A DNA stretch of 64,000 nt from Shewanella electrica. GTDB lineage: Bacteria > Pseudomonadota > Gammaproteobacteria > Enterobacterales > Shewanellaceae. Both the position numbers and the translations under genes were made by a program. Each line of letters starts with the position of its first letter. Position 1 is the first letter of the stretch. The stretch is from contig NZ_JAKOGG010000005.1 in NCBI RefSeq assembly GCF_022321485.1, positions 62,001 to 126,000 of the forward strand, given 5' to 3'. The notes under the pieces are model-generated. The model ran no database searches, was not told the origin of the DNA, and saw nothing but the letters and a program-made list of their open reading frames with translations. Positions 1 through 9,228 of this stretch are shown piece after piece.

Positions 1-666
1 GTCATCTTTGAATGATTTCAGGATGTTCTGACCAAAATCAGTCGACAGTTTAGACAGTTCGCCGTTCAGCTCGCGCAGTTTGGCTTTGTCAGCGTCTGAC
101 AGTTGCGCACCGGCGCGAACAAAATCTTCGTAATACTTAGTGACCAGACGTTGTTCAACTTCGCCCAAGCTATCTTTGGCATCGTAAACCGCTTTAACGC
201 GCGCAAACAGTTTTGGATCCATGTAGATGTTGTCTGAGTGTTCAGTCAGACGCGGCATGATGTCGCCTTCGATTTTCTGCACTTCGTCGTTTGACAGCAA
301 GCCAGAGTATTGGAAGAAGGCGCGCAGGGTGCGATCCAAAATTTGGCCGCTTTGTTCCATTGCCACAACGGTGTTGTCGAAGCTGGCCGCTTCGCTGTTG
401 TTGATAATGCTTTGGATCTGTTCGTTATGCTGTTTCAGACCCGCTTCGAATGCTGGTACAAAGTCGCTAATTTTGATTTTGTCGTATTGTGGCGCTTCGT
501 AATCCAGTGGGCTTTTGCTCAGCAGTACATTTTCTGCAGTAGCTGCGGCCGGTGCTTGAGTTTGCGCGGCAGGCGCTTTGGTTTCAGCTACAGGGGCTTT
601 TGATTCACCACAGGCGCTCAGCACCAGTGTTGCGCCAATTGCTGTAGCAATAATAGTTTTACGCAT
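1..666 (-). CDS. dcp: Peptidyl-dipeptidase Dcp-type M3 metallopeptidase, lipoprotein (N-terminal part)
   Basis: The first 222 codons of a gene that runs off the left edge of the window. The product begins with a lipoprotein signal (hydrophobic segment, then LSAC with the lipid-modified Cys at residue 19) and a short Ala/Pro/Thr-rich linker. The stretch that follows (SPLDYEAPQYDKIKISDF and helical repeats) matches the N-terminal helical domain of M3 oligopeptidases of the Dcp type, which release dipeptides from peptide C-termini. The HExxH zinc site would lie beyond the window and cannot be checked. Transcribed divergently from cpdB. The family is fairly sure; the exact paralogue is less so. 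Confidence 0.8.
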   Translation of the reverse strand, partial: MRKTIIATAIGATLVLSACGESKAPVAETKAPAAQTQAPAAATAENVLLSKSPLDYEAPQYDKIKISDFVPAFEAGLKQHNEQIQSIINNSEAASFDNTVVAMEQSGQILDRTLRAFFQYSGLLSNDEVQKIEGDIMPRLTEHSDNIYMDPKLFARVKAVYDAKDSLGEVEQRLVTKYYEDFVRAGAQLSDADKAKLRELNGELSKLSTDFGQNILKSFKDD

Positions 667-999
667 CTTGACTCCATTTATTATGGTAGGTTACCGCTTC
701 GTTATAAGCTCCAGTGCCGTCACTGCAGTTGGCGGTAATCCAAGGTTAGACCGCTGCAAACCATAGCAATTTTCACGGCGAAGAAACAACTTAGAGTTGT
801 AAGAATTTCTGCCTTAATGCCAATAAAATGGCGATTCGTACAAATTGCCAACGTTTGCTTAGCAAGCGCATACGCCAATTGCTGCAATTAGCGACAACAC
901 GGGCGTTTTGTTACAACTCCAACGGCATTTTTAATTCACACTTGCCGCCGCACACGGCAAACTATGCGCACCAAAAGATTCAACCAAGAAAACTGTTTA
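667..999. other. Divergent dcp/cpdB intergenic region
   Basis: A 333-bp gap between two divergent genes that must carry both promoters. I see no terminator, no convincing CRP-like site and no small gene. Short ATG-initiated frames here lack a Shine-Dalgarno sequence and resemble no protein. Confidence 0.5.
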
Positions 1000-3042
1000 A
1001 TGGCCCTTAATAAACCCTTTATGCTCTCGGCGCTGACACTGCTGGTTGGTAGCAGTGTGGTATTTAATGCCGCTGCGGCCGCCACCGAAGTGAAACTGCG
1101 TGTGCTAGAAACCTCAGATTTGCACACCAATATCATGGATTACAACTATTACGCCGACACGGTAGATCCCACCATTGGTTTGGCGCGTACCGCCAGCTTA
1201 GTTAAAGCCGCACGCGCCAGCGCCACAAACAGTGTGTTAGTTGATAACGGTGATTTACTGCAAGGCAGCCCGATGGGCGACTACGTGGCGCACCATGGCA
1301 TTGATAAGGGTGACATTCATCCGGTGTACAAGGCGATGAACCAACTGGGTTACGCCGTGGGCAACATTGGTAACCACGAATTTAACTACGGTTTGGAGTT
1401 TCTGCAGCAGTCACTGGCGGGCGCCAAATTCCCCTATATCAATGCCAACGTGTATTGCGATGCCGATGAATGTTGGGACGGCAAAAAGCGCGGCGACCAT
1501 CTATTTACGCCGTACCTGATCAAACCCACCAAAGTGGTTGATGAAGCGGGCCAAGAGCACACGCTGAACATTGGTTATATCGGATTTGTGCCGCCGCAAA
1601 TCATGCTGTGGGATAAACAAAACCTGCGCGATAAAGTGCGTGCCGATAGCATTCTGACCACTGCACAAAAGCTGGTGCCAGAGATGAAAGCCAAAGGCGC
1701 TGACATCATTATTGCAGTGCCACATTCAGGCATTGGTTCGAGTGAGAACCCAGGCGATCCCAACGCGGAGAATGCCGTGTATGCGCTGACCCGTGTTGAC
1801 GGTATCAATGCGATTTTGTTCGGTCACAGCCACTCTATCTTCCCTGATCCACGCTACAAAGATCTGCCGAACACCGATATTGCCAAAGGGCTGATGAACG
1901 GCATTCCAGCCGTGATGCCGGGCCGTTGGGGCGATAACATGGGGCAAGTGGATTTCACCTTAGCGTTGGAAGACGGCAAATGGCGTGTGGTGGATGCCAT
2001 CGCTAAATCGGTACCGATTTATGATGGTGCCGCGCACCAATCATTGGTAGCGGCAGATGAGCAGGTGCATCAAGCGGTAGCTAAAGAACACCAAGGCACT
2101 ATCGACTTTATGTCGCGCCCAATTGGTCGCGCGTCTGGCGATATGTATAGCTTTTTGTCGCAAGTACAAGATGACCCAACAGTGCAGATTGTGGCTGATG
2201 CGCAGCACATCAAAGTGGCGCAAATGCTGCCGATGGAGTTGAGCAATCTGCCAGTATTATCGGCGGCAGCACCATTTAAAGCCGGTGCTCGTCAAACATC
2301 GGCCAGCGATGCCAACCAATATATTGAAGTAAGTAAAGGGCTACTGACCTTTAAAAATGCGGCGGATTTGTATCTGTTCCCAAATACTTTGGTGGCGGTA
2401 AAAGTGACTGGGGCGGAACTGAAAGATTGGCTGGAATGTTCAGCGAACCAGTTTAACCAGATCGACCCGAACAGCGGTGCGCCACAACCACTGATCAACT
2501 TCAATCACCCCACCTATAACTTTGACGTGATTGATGGCGTGAGTTATCGCATCGACATTACCCAACCAAGCAAGTTTGATGATAACTGTCAGGTGGTTAA
2601 CCCGAACGCTTCTCGTATCACCAAACTGAGTTATCAATCAGGTGACGGCCATATGTTTACCGGCAAGGCGCTGGATGCGATGGAGTTTATCGTGGCGACC
2701 AACAACTATCGCGCCTTTGGCGGCAAGTTTGCTGGCACCGGTGCCGACCACGTGGTGATGGAACTGCCAGATACCAACCGTAAAGCCTTGGTGGATTACA
2801 TCAGCATGATGTCACAAGCCGATGGTCACGGTGGTTTTAAAGCGACCGTGCGCCCAGAAGCTGACTACAACTGGGACTTTGTTGATATCCACAGCGCCAC
2901 ACCGTTGGATATTCGCTTTTCTACCCAAGATAGCGCCAAAGCGGAAAGCTTTATTAAGGCGAACCATCGCCGACCGATGACCAAAATTGGCGTAAAAGAT
3001 AACGGATTTGCGGAATACCGTATCGACCTCAGCGGCAAATAA
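1000..3042 (+). CDS. cpdB: 2',3'-cyclic-nucleotide 2'-phosphodiesterase / 3'-nucleotidase
   Basis: Periplasmic bifunctional enzyme that opens 2',3'-cyclic nucleotides and removes the 3'-phosphate, allowing use of extracellular nucleotides. The product is 680 residues, close to E. coli CpdB. It has a Sec signal peptide ending in an Ala-rich run, the metallophosphatase motifs DLHTN (about residues 40-44), NGDLLQGSP and GNHEFNYG, the FGHSHS motif, and the 5'-nucleotidase C-terminal domain (NAADLYLFPNTL, ATNNYRAFGGKFAGTG). I chose the ATG at 1000: an ATG at 964 would put a charged 12-residue tail before the signal peptide. A strong terminator follows directly. Confidence 0.95.
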   Translation: MALNKPFMLSALTLLVGSSVVFNAAAAATEVKLRVLETSDLHTNIMDYNYYADTVDPTIGLARTASLVKAARASATNSVLVDNGDLLQGSPMGDYVAHHGIDKGDIHPVYKAMNQLGYAVGNIGNHEFNYGLEFLQQSLAGAKFPYINANVYCDADECWDGKKRGDHLFTPYLIKPTKVVDEAGQEHTLNIGYIGFVPPQIMLWDKQNLRDKVRADSILTTAQKLVPEMKAKGADIIIAVPHSGIGSSENPGDPNAENAVYALTRVDGINAILFGHSHSIFPDPRYKDLPNTDIAKGLMNGIPAVMPGRWGDNMGQVDFTLALEDGKWRVVDAIAKSVPIYDGAAHQSLVAADEQVHQAVAKEHQGTIDFMSRPIGRASGDMYSFLSQVQDDPTVQIVADAQHIKVAQMLPMELSNLPVLSAAAPFKAGARQTSASDANQYIEVSKGLLTFKNAADLYLFPNTLVAVKVTGAELKDWLECSANQFNQIDPNSGAPQPLINFNHPTYNFDVIDGVSYRIDITQPSKFDDNCQVVNPNASRITKLSYQSGDGHMFTGKALDAMEFIVATNNYRAFGGKFAGTGADHVVMELPDTNRKALVDYISMMSQADGHGGFKATVRPEADYNWDFVDIHSATPLDIRFSTQDSAKAESFIKANHRRPMTKIGVKDNGFAEYRIDLSGK

Positions 3043-3058
3043 ACGCTAGCTGCATGGT

Positions 3059-3091
3059 AAAAACGCCCCCGTCATCGACTGGGGCGTTTTT
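3059..3091 (+). terminator. Rho-independent terminator after cpdB
   Basis: An 11-bp stem (AAAAACGCCCC / GGGGCGTTTTT) begins 17 bp after the cpdB stop and ends in a T run. Confidence 0.9.
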
Positions 3092-3208
3092 ATATTGTAA
3101 GTAAACTCCACTACCTTTGACGCAGCGCCCTTTCATAGCGTCGCCCCTAGATGCACTGATAATAATGAGCGGCTCGCCGACACAGATCATTATTGCTGCT
3201 CTGACACT

Positions 3209-3220
3209 GTCACATGTGAC
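3209..3220. promoter_or_regulatory. 12-bp perfect palindrome upstream of the DUF4177 gene
   Basis: GTCACATGTGAC is self-complementary and sits 127 bp before the ATG of the DUF4177 gene. A separate inverted repeat, AATAATGA (3161-3168) with TCATTATT (3187-3194), lies just upstream. Either could be an operator; I cannot assign a regulator. Confidence 0.3.
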
Positions 3221-3347
3221 GCCTCGCTAACTATTGCGATGAAACATTGACCGGTGCATTTTTAGTCGAATAGGTAAATCAACTATTTAGATCCGTTTCC
3301 GCCAAACATGAACCACTGATACTCACCGACCAATAAGGACCAACGCC

Positions 3348-3539
3348 ATGGACCAGTTTGAATACCAGATCAAACTCATTAACGGATTATTTAAACTGCG
3401 CTCAACGAAAACGGCTGAGATGCAGAGCGTATGCACTGAGATGGGAAAAGATGGCTGGGAATTAGTCACTGTCACCTACGACTGGCTAACGGTTTCATAT
3501 CACCTTTATTTCAAACGTAAGCTTATTGGCCAATCATGA
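3348..3539 (+). CDS. DUF4177 family small protein
   Basis: A 63-residue protein with the layout of DUF4177: an aromatic start (DQFEYQIKLI), a middle helix, then GKDGWELVTVTYD and a closing strand with YFKRK. Function is unknown for the family. The ATG has a good Shine-Dalgarno (AAGGAC). Its TGA stop overlaps an ATG (ATGA) that opens a second frame carrying an in-frame stop (see 3536-3862), so the two were probably a translationally coupled pair. Confidence 0.7.
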   Translation: MDQFEYQIKLINGLFKLRSTKTAEMQSVCTEMGKDGWELVTVTYDWLTVSYHLYFKRKLIGQS

Positions 3540-3862
3540 CGTACGAAATCAACACAGTGCCATTCATTCAGGTGAGCGATTTTATGGCTATCATCTGCGC
3601 TAACGCGTTAAAAAACAGCATTATCCAGTAAAAAGCTCCTCTATGGCGCCTTTGGGATATTGCCAATTGGCTTCACGCCAAGGGCAAAATATCAGGTAGC
3701 ATGCTCGCATCCGCTAAAACAAAAAGTCTGATTAATGCCGCCTTAGAAAATCGACTTTACCAGCAGGAGTTCTTTAGCGCTGAGGTACAGAATGTTCAAA
3801 CAAAAATCCGAGTGTTTATGGCACTCGGATTTTTTATCGCGGTTCTACTGCTCGCTGAGTAA
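3536..3862 (+). pseudogene. Stop-interrupted gene coupled to the DUF4177 gene
   Basis: An ATG at 3536 overlaps the stop of the DUF4177 gene. The frame reads 31 codons (starting MTYEINTVPFIQ) to a TAA at 3629-3631. The same frame then continues for 76 more codons to a TAA at 3860. The second part looks like real protein (LWRLWDIANWLHAKGKIS, then a helical stretch, then a hydrophobic C-terminus). Replacing the single TAA would give one protein of about 107 residues with a C-terminal membrane segment. The last codons overlap a strong terminator hairpin (3802-3835), so the natural end is uncertain. An internal ATG at 3701 after AGGT could still start a 53-residue product. I do not recognise the family. 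Confidence 0.45.
3802..3835 (+). terminator. Rho-independent terminator
   Basis: A 13-bp stem (AAAAATCCGAGTG / CACTCGGATTTTT) with a 7-nt loop and a T tail. It closes the DUF4177 unit and lies inside the 3' part of the interrupted frame. Confidence 0.85.
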
Positions 3863-3867
3863 CCTAG

Positions 3868-4116
3868 TTAGATACTCACCTGCACGCGTTTAGCAAAATC
3901 TTGCTCAGCAAAAGCGAGTAATTCAGCAGCAGAAGTGATCGGCGCACTGGCGCGTAACAGCTTAAGACGACCGGGTTCGGAGAAGTGGGTAAAATGCACC
4001 TCTTCATCATCTTTCATCACTACATAATCACACTGATCGTTAGCGGCACACCAGATAACCCGCTCGGCGGTGGTATGTTCGCGCATGGATTGCTCAACGG
4101 TAAATTTGGCTGTCAT
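3868..4116 (-). CDS. Small uncharacterised protein (82 aa)
   Basis: I do not recognise this protein. The start is the ATG at 4116 because AGAGGG lies at proper distance before it; a longer frame reaching 4152 lacks such a site. The product is soluble, starts MTAKFTVEQSMREHTTAERV, has two Cys near residues 25 and 31 (IWCAANDQCDYVV), and shows no membrane segment or signal. The Thr-Val-Glu opening and the WCAANDQCDYV segment suggest a small alpha/beta fold, but no function can be inferred. It lies on the same strand as the HIT gene, 123 bp downstream of it. Confidence 0.6.
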   Translation of the reverse strand: MTAKFTVEQSMREHTTAERVIWCAANDQCDYVVMKDDEEVHFTHFSEPGRLKLLRASAPITSAAELLAFAEQDFAKRVQVSI

Positions 4117-4239
4117 GTTCGCCCTCTTAATCGTTACGGCTAATACCGCCATTGTAGAAAGCTTGCTGGTCTTGCGTGAGCCGCGCTTAGTTACAAAAGG
4201 TGCGAGATCGCATTTTTACCGCATGACAGACAGCAGTAC

Positions 4240-4662
4240 TTATACGATAAAGCTGCGAATACGCGCGGCGATGGTTTGTAACTCGCTGGCATCCGCCGGT
4301 TCACTGGCATGAGCTTTCAACGCTTTGAGCGGCCCCGGCACCAGATGAAAATGCAGATGTGGCACGGTTTGTCCGGCATAACTGCCGTTATGTTGAAACA
4401 CGCTGCTGCCATCAACCCCCATCGCTTGTTCTAACGCTTTCCCCACTTTTTTAATGGTGGCTAACACCCCGCTGGCCGCATCATCGGGCAGTTGATATAA
4501 GGTCACCGCGGGTACTTTAGGAAGCACCAACAGGTGCCCCGGCATTTGCGGCATGATGTCCATAAACGCCAGCGTGTGCTCATCTTCATACACCTTAATG
4601 GCGGGCAGTTCGCCACGAATAATGCGCGCGAAAATATTGTTAGTGTCGTAATTTAAATCCAT
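4240..4662 (-). CDS. HIT family nucleotide hydrolase/transferase
   Basis: A histidine-triad protein of 140 residues that would act on nucleoside phosphoramidates or dinucleoside polyphosphates. The triad HLHFHLVPG lies at about residues 102-110, with NIFARIIRGELPA near the N-terminus and MPGHLLVLPK in the middle, as in the Hint branch. Full length. It is divergent from the mutarotase gene. The physiological substrate cannot be read from sequence. Confidence 0.9.
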   Translation of the reverse strand: MDLNYDTNNIFARIIRGELPAIKVYEDEHTLAFMDIMPQMPGHLLVLPKVPAVTLYQLPDDAASGVLATIKKVGKALEQAMGVDGSSVFQHNGSYAGQTVPHLHFHLVPGPLKALKAHASEPADASELQTIAARIRSFIV

Positions 4663-4806
4663 GATGTGATGCTCTATTTTTTGGTTGCCATAGTGTTGCA
4701 GAACACAAATGAATTGAACAGCATTGGCGAGAACATCTTAATTCGACGCGCAAAAGCAGTTAAGCTATGCGCCATTAGCAGCAGCCCGTGATTTGAGGAC
4801 GACATC

Positions 4807-5658
4807 ATGGCGACCATTCGTCAACTTACGCATACCAATGGCTTAGAATATCTGCAGATTGTTTCCGCCCGCAGTGAAGCGCGGATCTTTTTGCAAGGCG
4901 CGCAAGTGGAGTATTTTGCGCCTAGCGGCAAAGCGCCGTTATTGTGGGTTTCAAGTGCCGATGAATATCAGCCGGGAACTGGCGGTATTCGTGGTGGCAT
5001 TCCGGTGTGTTGGCCGTGGTTTGGTAACCATGAAAATAGCGATTGGCCGGCGCACGGTTTTGCTCGCAACAAAACGTGGGATTGGATTGGCACACAGGTG
5101 GAAGACGAAGTGGTCAGTTTGCGCTTCACTTTGGCACCTGAAAAATATGAGCGCCAATATTGGCCGCACGATACTCGGGTTGAGCTGGAAGTGATTCTGT
5201 CAGACACGCTGACGCTCAAACTGACCAACATCAACCTTGGCAATAAAGCGGTCACGCTCACCCAAGCGCTGCACAGTTATTTCCCGATTGGCGATATCCA
5301 TCAATTGCAGGCCAGTGGTTTTGCAGGCGCAAAATATATTGAGTTCGGTGCCGGGCCGTATGCGCAAGATGGCGACCGCGTCAGCTTTGAGAAAGAGACT
5401 GATCGGGTCTATACCCAACTGGGGCCAGTGCAACAGTTGCACAGCGTCAATGGCACCATCGAAGTCAGCCGTAGTAACAGCCAATCGGCAGTATTGTGGA
5501 ATCCGTGGATTGATAAAGCCAAGCGGCTATCACGCTTTAATGATGACGATTACCTGCAGATGGTCTGCCTTGAAGCGGCCAACGTGTTGGAGGATGCCGT
5601 GACATTGGCGCCGGGTCAAAGCCATACATTATCCACTAGCATTCGCTGGTTGGATTAA
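4807..5658 (+). CDS. D-hexose-6-phosphate mutarotase (YeaD type)
   Basis: Aldose-1-epimerase-fold enzyme of 283 residues that interconverts alpha and beta anomers of glucose-6-phosphate and related sugars. The substrate-binding segment GGIRGGIPVCWPWFG lies at residues 59-73, the likely catalytic His at 83 (AHGFAR), and a second conserved His at 156 (ALHSYF). A Glu-bearing segment (LEAANVLED) near residue 257 fits the catalytic base position. It starts at an ATG after GAGGACGAC. The next gene, ydbH, is 27 bp away on the same strand, so read-through is possible. Confidence 0.9.
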   Translation: MATIRQLTHTNGLEYLQIVSARSEARIFLQGAQVEYFAPSGKAPLLWVSSADEYQPGTGGIRGGIPVCWPWFGNHENSDWPAHGFARNKTWDWIGTQVEDEVVSLRFTLAPEKYERQYWPHDTRVELEVILSDTLTLKLTNINLGNKAVTLTQALHSYFPIGDIHQLQASGFAGAKYIEFGAGPYAQDGDRVSFEKETDRVYTQLGPVQQLHSVNGTIEVSRSNSQSAVLWNPWIDKAKRLSRFNDDDYLQMVCLEAANVLEDAVTLAPGQSHTLSTSIRWLD

Positions 5659-5685
5659 TCTTCCCCCACCGCAACAAGGAGTCGA

Positions 5686-8667
5686 TTGCGCGTGTTAAGA
5701 CGGATGTTGCTTTGGAGTGGTATCAGCCTCGTGCTGCTACTTGCAGTATTAGCGGCGGCGCTCACTTATCTGCTGCAACATCCGCAGTGGTTGCTTAAAC
5801 ATGCCAATGACGCCTTGGCGCCCTACCAGATCCACATTCGCCAGCTCGATTGGGAGATTCCGGATCGGCGTACCTTGCAGCTGCCAGAGTTAGCGCTGGA
5901 TTACGCTGACAATCAGCTCAGCTTTCATGATATTCAACTGACACTGAAACAACCGCTGACGTGGTCGCAGCTGTGGGATTGGTATCAACTGGACGATAGC
6001 CACGCACAACAACAAGCCATAGTGAATGCAATTGAGGCGCTAAGTTACCGTAGTGCCGACATTGATGTACCGGTGGAGCAACTGCGGCCCTCCACCAGCA
6101 CTGAGCCACTGTGGCTCCCCATCGCGGGAACCATTCCTCATATCGATTTTGGTGTGACCAATATTCGCCTTAAAGATGCAACCGAGCCGTTGGGGCTGCA
6201 ACTGCGCCATCTCACCTTTGATGCATCTGGGCAGCTAAGCAGTGAACTCGCCAACCTAACAAGCGATACGCCACTTTGGCAGTTGGCAGGGCGATTACCA
6301 CTACGCGGCAGCGAAGATTGGCAACTGCATACCCAAGTGCAGTTGGCGCAGCTTTACCAGATACAACAGCAACTGGTAGATAGCCCAACAGCAGCACCGC
6401 TACTGCAAGCGTATCCTTGGTTGGCGCCAGATTGGCCCTTGGCTGGTGCCAAAGCCTTTGGTGAATTGAGTGGTGAGATAAATTTATCCCGCAAAACGGG
6501 CGCACTGGCGGCAGATGTTTGTTGGCAAGATCCAGCGGTAGAGTTTTCCGCAGCGGCTGCAACGCGTATTCAATTGCAAGGTAGCGCTGCTGGCAGTGAG
6601 CAATGCCCGACTAAGGCCATCGCGCTACATTATCTGCAGCAGCCTGACGCCAATACCATCAGTCTGGCGCCACTAAACCTCAGCGTATCACTCAGCCAAG
6701 CACAACGTGCAGCATGGCAGCAATGGTTACCTAAAGCGTCACAAAATACGATTCCAACGCTGGAACAACAACTGACGCAACTGCATCAGCAACTGTCGTT
6801 ACCCGATCAGCCGTTACCTGCCAATAACGATATTGGCTTACAACTTGACTTGCCCCAAGGACTACAACTCAGCCGCAACGCCGATAACGATTGGCACGCC
6901 AGCCTGCCAGCATTTACCATCAAACCGACGATGTTTAATTGGCTTAACGTCAACGACGCAGCCGTGTTCACTTTGGCGCTCAACCAAACACAAGCCACCC
7001 TGCCCGCAGCCGACCTACAGCAACTGTCGTTCAATAGTCGCTATCAACTGACATTGACCTTGCCGCAAGGATTAAAATTCGACCAAGGCAATTGGTCTGC
7101 CAGCGGCAGCGCACTCAGCATGCAGTTACCCGGTGAGGTAATGTGGGATGCCAAAGACAATAAAGCCGAGGTTACCTTGGCAGCAGATGCTGCCTTGAGC
7201 GCCGATAAGCTGATGGCGCAGTTGGGTACACAGCACTTCAGCATGGCGCATCTACAAACATCGCAACAAGGCGTGGCACGGGCAAGTTGGCAGCACGGCG
7301 TTTGGCAGTTTAATTTACCGGCGACCTCGCATCAGTGGCGACAAATCAAGGCTAACCTAGCGCCACATCAACTCAGTTTGCAGCAACTCGATGCCAGCCT
7401 GCCAGCGATCAGCTCACTGACGCTTGATAGCCAGCAACCTTTATTGCCGCAGTTACAGCAACAAGCGCTCAAAGGCCAAATGACCTTGGCACTCGAGCTA
7501 CCACATATTTCAACGACCAAGAAAACCCGCCTTGGCACTAGCGACGAGAGTTTACTCAACCTACGACGACTAAGCTTGGCACAGCAGCTTGATTGGCACG
7601 ATAACCAACTGCAAAGCCAAGAAATTTGGCAAATCGATGATGTAACGCTACACAGCGATCATCGCTTTACGCCACAGGCCAATGGCTATCAACTACACGC
7701 CAACTGGCAGACACAAGCCTCACTGCTGGCGCTGCAACAAATTGCCGCCAAAAATCTGCAACTCGAGGATACATGGCAGATCACCGGTCAAAGCCAATTT
7801 GATGCCCAAGTCGATCTTTCCCAGCAGGGGCAGCAACTGGAATTAGCGGTTGATATGCAGCCGCAGATAATCGGTGCTGCGGGGCAATATCAGCAGTTAC
7901 CGTTTGCCGATATGAATCTTAATGCTCGCTGCCATTACCGCCTATTCGTGAGCGCTGATACGCTCGATTCTAGCAACATTGGTTGCCAGCAGTTTGCGCT
8001 TACCGCCAGTAGTTTTAATCCGGGGATCCAACTGAGCCAAATTGATATTCGCGGCCGTGGTAAGTTTGAGCCGATGGCGCCCAATACTAAGGTGGACAGC
8101 TGGCTACTACCGGGGATGAAAGATGCCAAGCTGCAACTGCAAGCCTCAGCCACAGCGCTGAACGGCGTGATCACCATTCCTGACTTTGACGTCGATTTGC
8201 AAGGTCGATCTCACGGCGTATTGTTGGTGCAAGGCTTGGATATTGAGCAGTTATTGGCACAACATCCACAAGACAGCATCAGTGCTACCGGCATCTTCGA
8301 CGGGGTATTGCCGATGACGATGGAGCATCGCCAAATCAGCATCAGTGGCGGTCATCTGGCCGCGCGCAGCGAAGGCATTATTGAAATCCACAACACGCCA
8401 GCGATTGCCCAAATGCGCCAAAGCCAACCGTATCTCGATTATGTGCTCGATTTTATGCAGCAGTTACAGTACCAAGAGATCTTGGGCCAACTCGATATGA
8501 ATGGCCAAGGTGACACGCAAATTGAGTTAAAAATCAAAGGGCATGGTCAAGGCGTCGATCGCCCAGTACACTTAAACTACTCTCACGAGGAAAATCTGCT
8601 TCAGCTGTTGCAAAGCCTGACTATTGGCGAGCGCTTGCAATCAGGGCTGGAAGCATCGATGCAGTAA
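5686..8667 (+). CDS. ydbH: YdbH-family intermembrane phospholipid transport protein
   Basis: A 993-residue AsmA-like protein anchored in the inner membrane by one N-terminal segment (residues about 8-29), with the rest in the periplasm. In E. coli, YdbH is one of the TamB/YhdP/YdbH set that carries phospholipids to the outer membrane, and it works with the lipoprotein YnbE. The C-terminus carries the DUF748/YdbH signature region (GILDGVLPMT-like stretch, GHLAARSEG). The likely start is TTG at 5686 after AAGGAG (4-nt spacing); GTG at 5692 (10-nt spacing) is an alternative. The protein is very rich in Gln and Leu (many LQQ runs). ynbE and ydbL follow as one operon. Confidence 0.9.
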   Translation: MRVLRRMLLWSGISLVLLLAVLAAALTYLLQHPQWLLKHANDALAPYQIHIRQLDWEIPDRRTLQLPELALDYADNQLSFHDIQLTLKQPLTWSQLWDWYQLDDSHAQQQAIVNAIEALSYRSADIDVPVEQLRPSTSTEPLWLPIAGTIPHIDFGVTNIRLKDATEPLGLQLRHLTFDASGQLSSELANLTSDTPLWQLAGRLPLRGSEDWQLHTQVQLAQLYQIQQQLVDSPTAAPLLQAYPWLAPDWPLAGAKAFGELSGEINLSRKTGALAADVCWQDPAVEFSAAAATRIQLQGSAAGSEQCPTKAIALHYLQQPDANTISLAPLNLSVSLSQAQRAAWQQWLPKASQNTIPTLEQQLTQLHQQLSLPDQPLPANNDIGLQLDLPQGLQLSRNADNDWHASLPAFTIKPTMFNWLNVNDAAVFTLALNQTQATLPAADLQQLSFNSRYQLTLTLPQGLKFDQGNWSASGSALSMQLPGEVMWDAKDNKAEVTLAADAALSADKLMAQLGTQHFSMAHLQTSQQGVARASWQHGVWQFNLPATSHQWRQIKANLAPHQLSLQQLDASLPAISSLTLDSQQPLLPQLQQQALKGQMTLALELPHISTTKKTRLGTSDESLLNLRRLSLAQQLDWHDNQLQSQEIWQIDDVTLHSDHRFTPQANGYQLHANWQTQASLLALQQIAAKNLQLEDTWQITGQSQFDAQVDLSQQGQQLELAVDMQPQIIGAAGQYQQLPFADMNLNARCHYRLFVSADTLDSSNIGCQQFALTASSFNPGIQLSQIDIRGRGKFEPMAPNTKVDSWLLPGMKDAKLQLQASATALNGVITIPDFDVDLQGRSHGVLLVQGLDIEQLLAQHPQDSISATGIFDGVLPMTMEHRQISISGGHLAARSEGIIEIHNTPAIAQMRQSQPYLDYVLDFMQQLQYQEILGQLDMNGQGDTQIELKIKGHGQGVDRPVHLNYSHEENLLQLLQSLTIGERLQSGLEASMQ

Positions 8668-8682
8668 ACACAGGGAGCTGCG

Positions 8683-8880
8683 ATGAAGCTATCGAATCAA
8701 GTCTTAACCATGGCGCTGGTGCTTGCCAGTTATACCTTGGCGGGATGTACACCCACAGTAAAAATTGACCCGCCAGATAAGCCGATTGTGATTAATTTGA
8801 ACGTTAAAATTGAGCATGAAATACGGATTAAAGTAGATAAGGCGTTGGACGATCTGCTGACCAACCAAGAGCTATTTTAG
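8683..8880 (+). CDS. ynbE: YnbE-family outer-membrane lipoprotein
   Basis: A 65-residue lipoprotein with the lipobox LAGC (Cys at residue 22), followed by CTPTVKIDPPDKPIVINLNV, typical of YnbE. In E. coli, YnbE stacks on the end of YdbH by beta-strand addition, completing a bridge between the two membranes. It starts at an ATG after AGGGAG, 15 bp after ydbH. Confidence 0.92.
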   Translation: MKLSNQVLTMALVLASYTLAGCTPTVKIDPPDKPIVINLNVKIEHEIRIKVDKALDDLLTNQELF

Positions 8881-8907
8881 TGCGACTCACGTGGTAAGGA
8901 ACCGATA

Positions 8908-9228
8908 ATGAAACTACGACTCATCACCTTTTTGACAGCGCTTTCATTGAGCTTTGCAGCCGCCGCGTTGGATTTACAACAAGCCAAAGATCAAGGCTTG
9001 GTAGGCGAGCAAGCGAACGGCTATTTGGCACCGCTAAAAACCAGCGCCGATGTCACCGCCTTGGTGAAAGAAGTAAACGCCAAACGTACTGCGGCTTATG
9101 AACAGATTGCCGCCAAAAACGGCATCAGTGTGACGGATGTGGCCAAATTGGCGGCCAAGAAAATCATCGCCAAGGCAGAGAAAGGCCATATGGTGCAAGA
9201 TGGCAGCGGCAACTGGATTAAAAAGTAG
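8908..9228 (+). CDS. ydbL: YdbL-family periplasmic protein (DUF1318)
   Basis: A 106-residue secreted protein with a signal peptide ending near AAAALDL, then the DUF1318 pattern AKDQGLVGEQANGYLAPL and the helical segment VNAKRTAAYEQIA. YdbL is thought to act as a chaperone that limits YnbE assembly with YdbH. Third gene of the ydbH-ynbE-ydbL unit, with a good Shine-Dalgarno (AAGGAA). A terminator lies 130 bp downstream. Confidence 0.92.
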   Translation: MKLRLITFLTALSLSFAAAALDLQQAKDQGLVGEQANGYLAPLKTSADVTALVKEVNAKRTAAYEQIAAKNGISVTDVAKLAAKKIIAKAEKGHMVQDGSGNWIKK

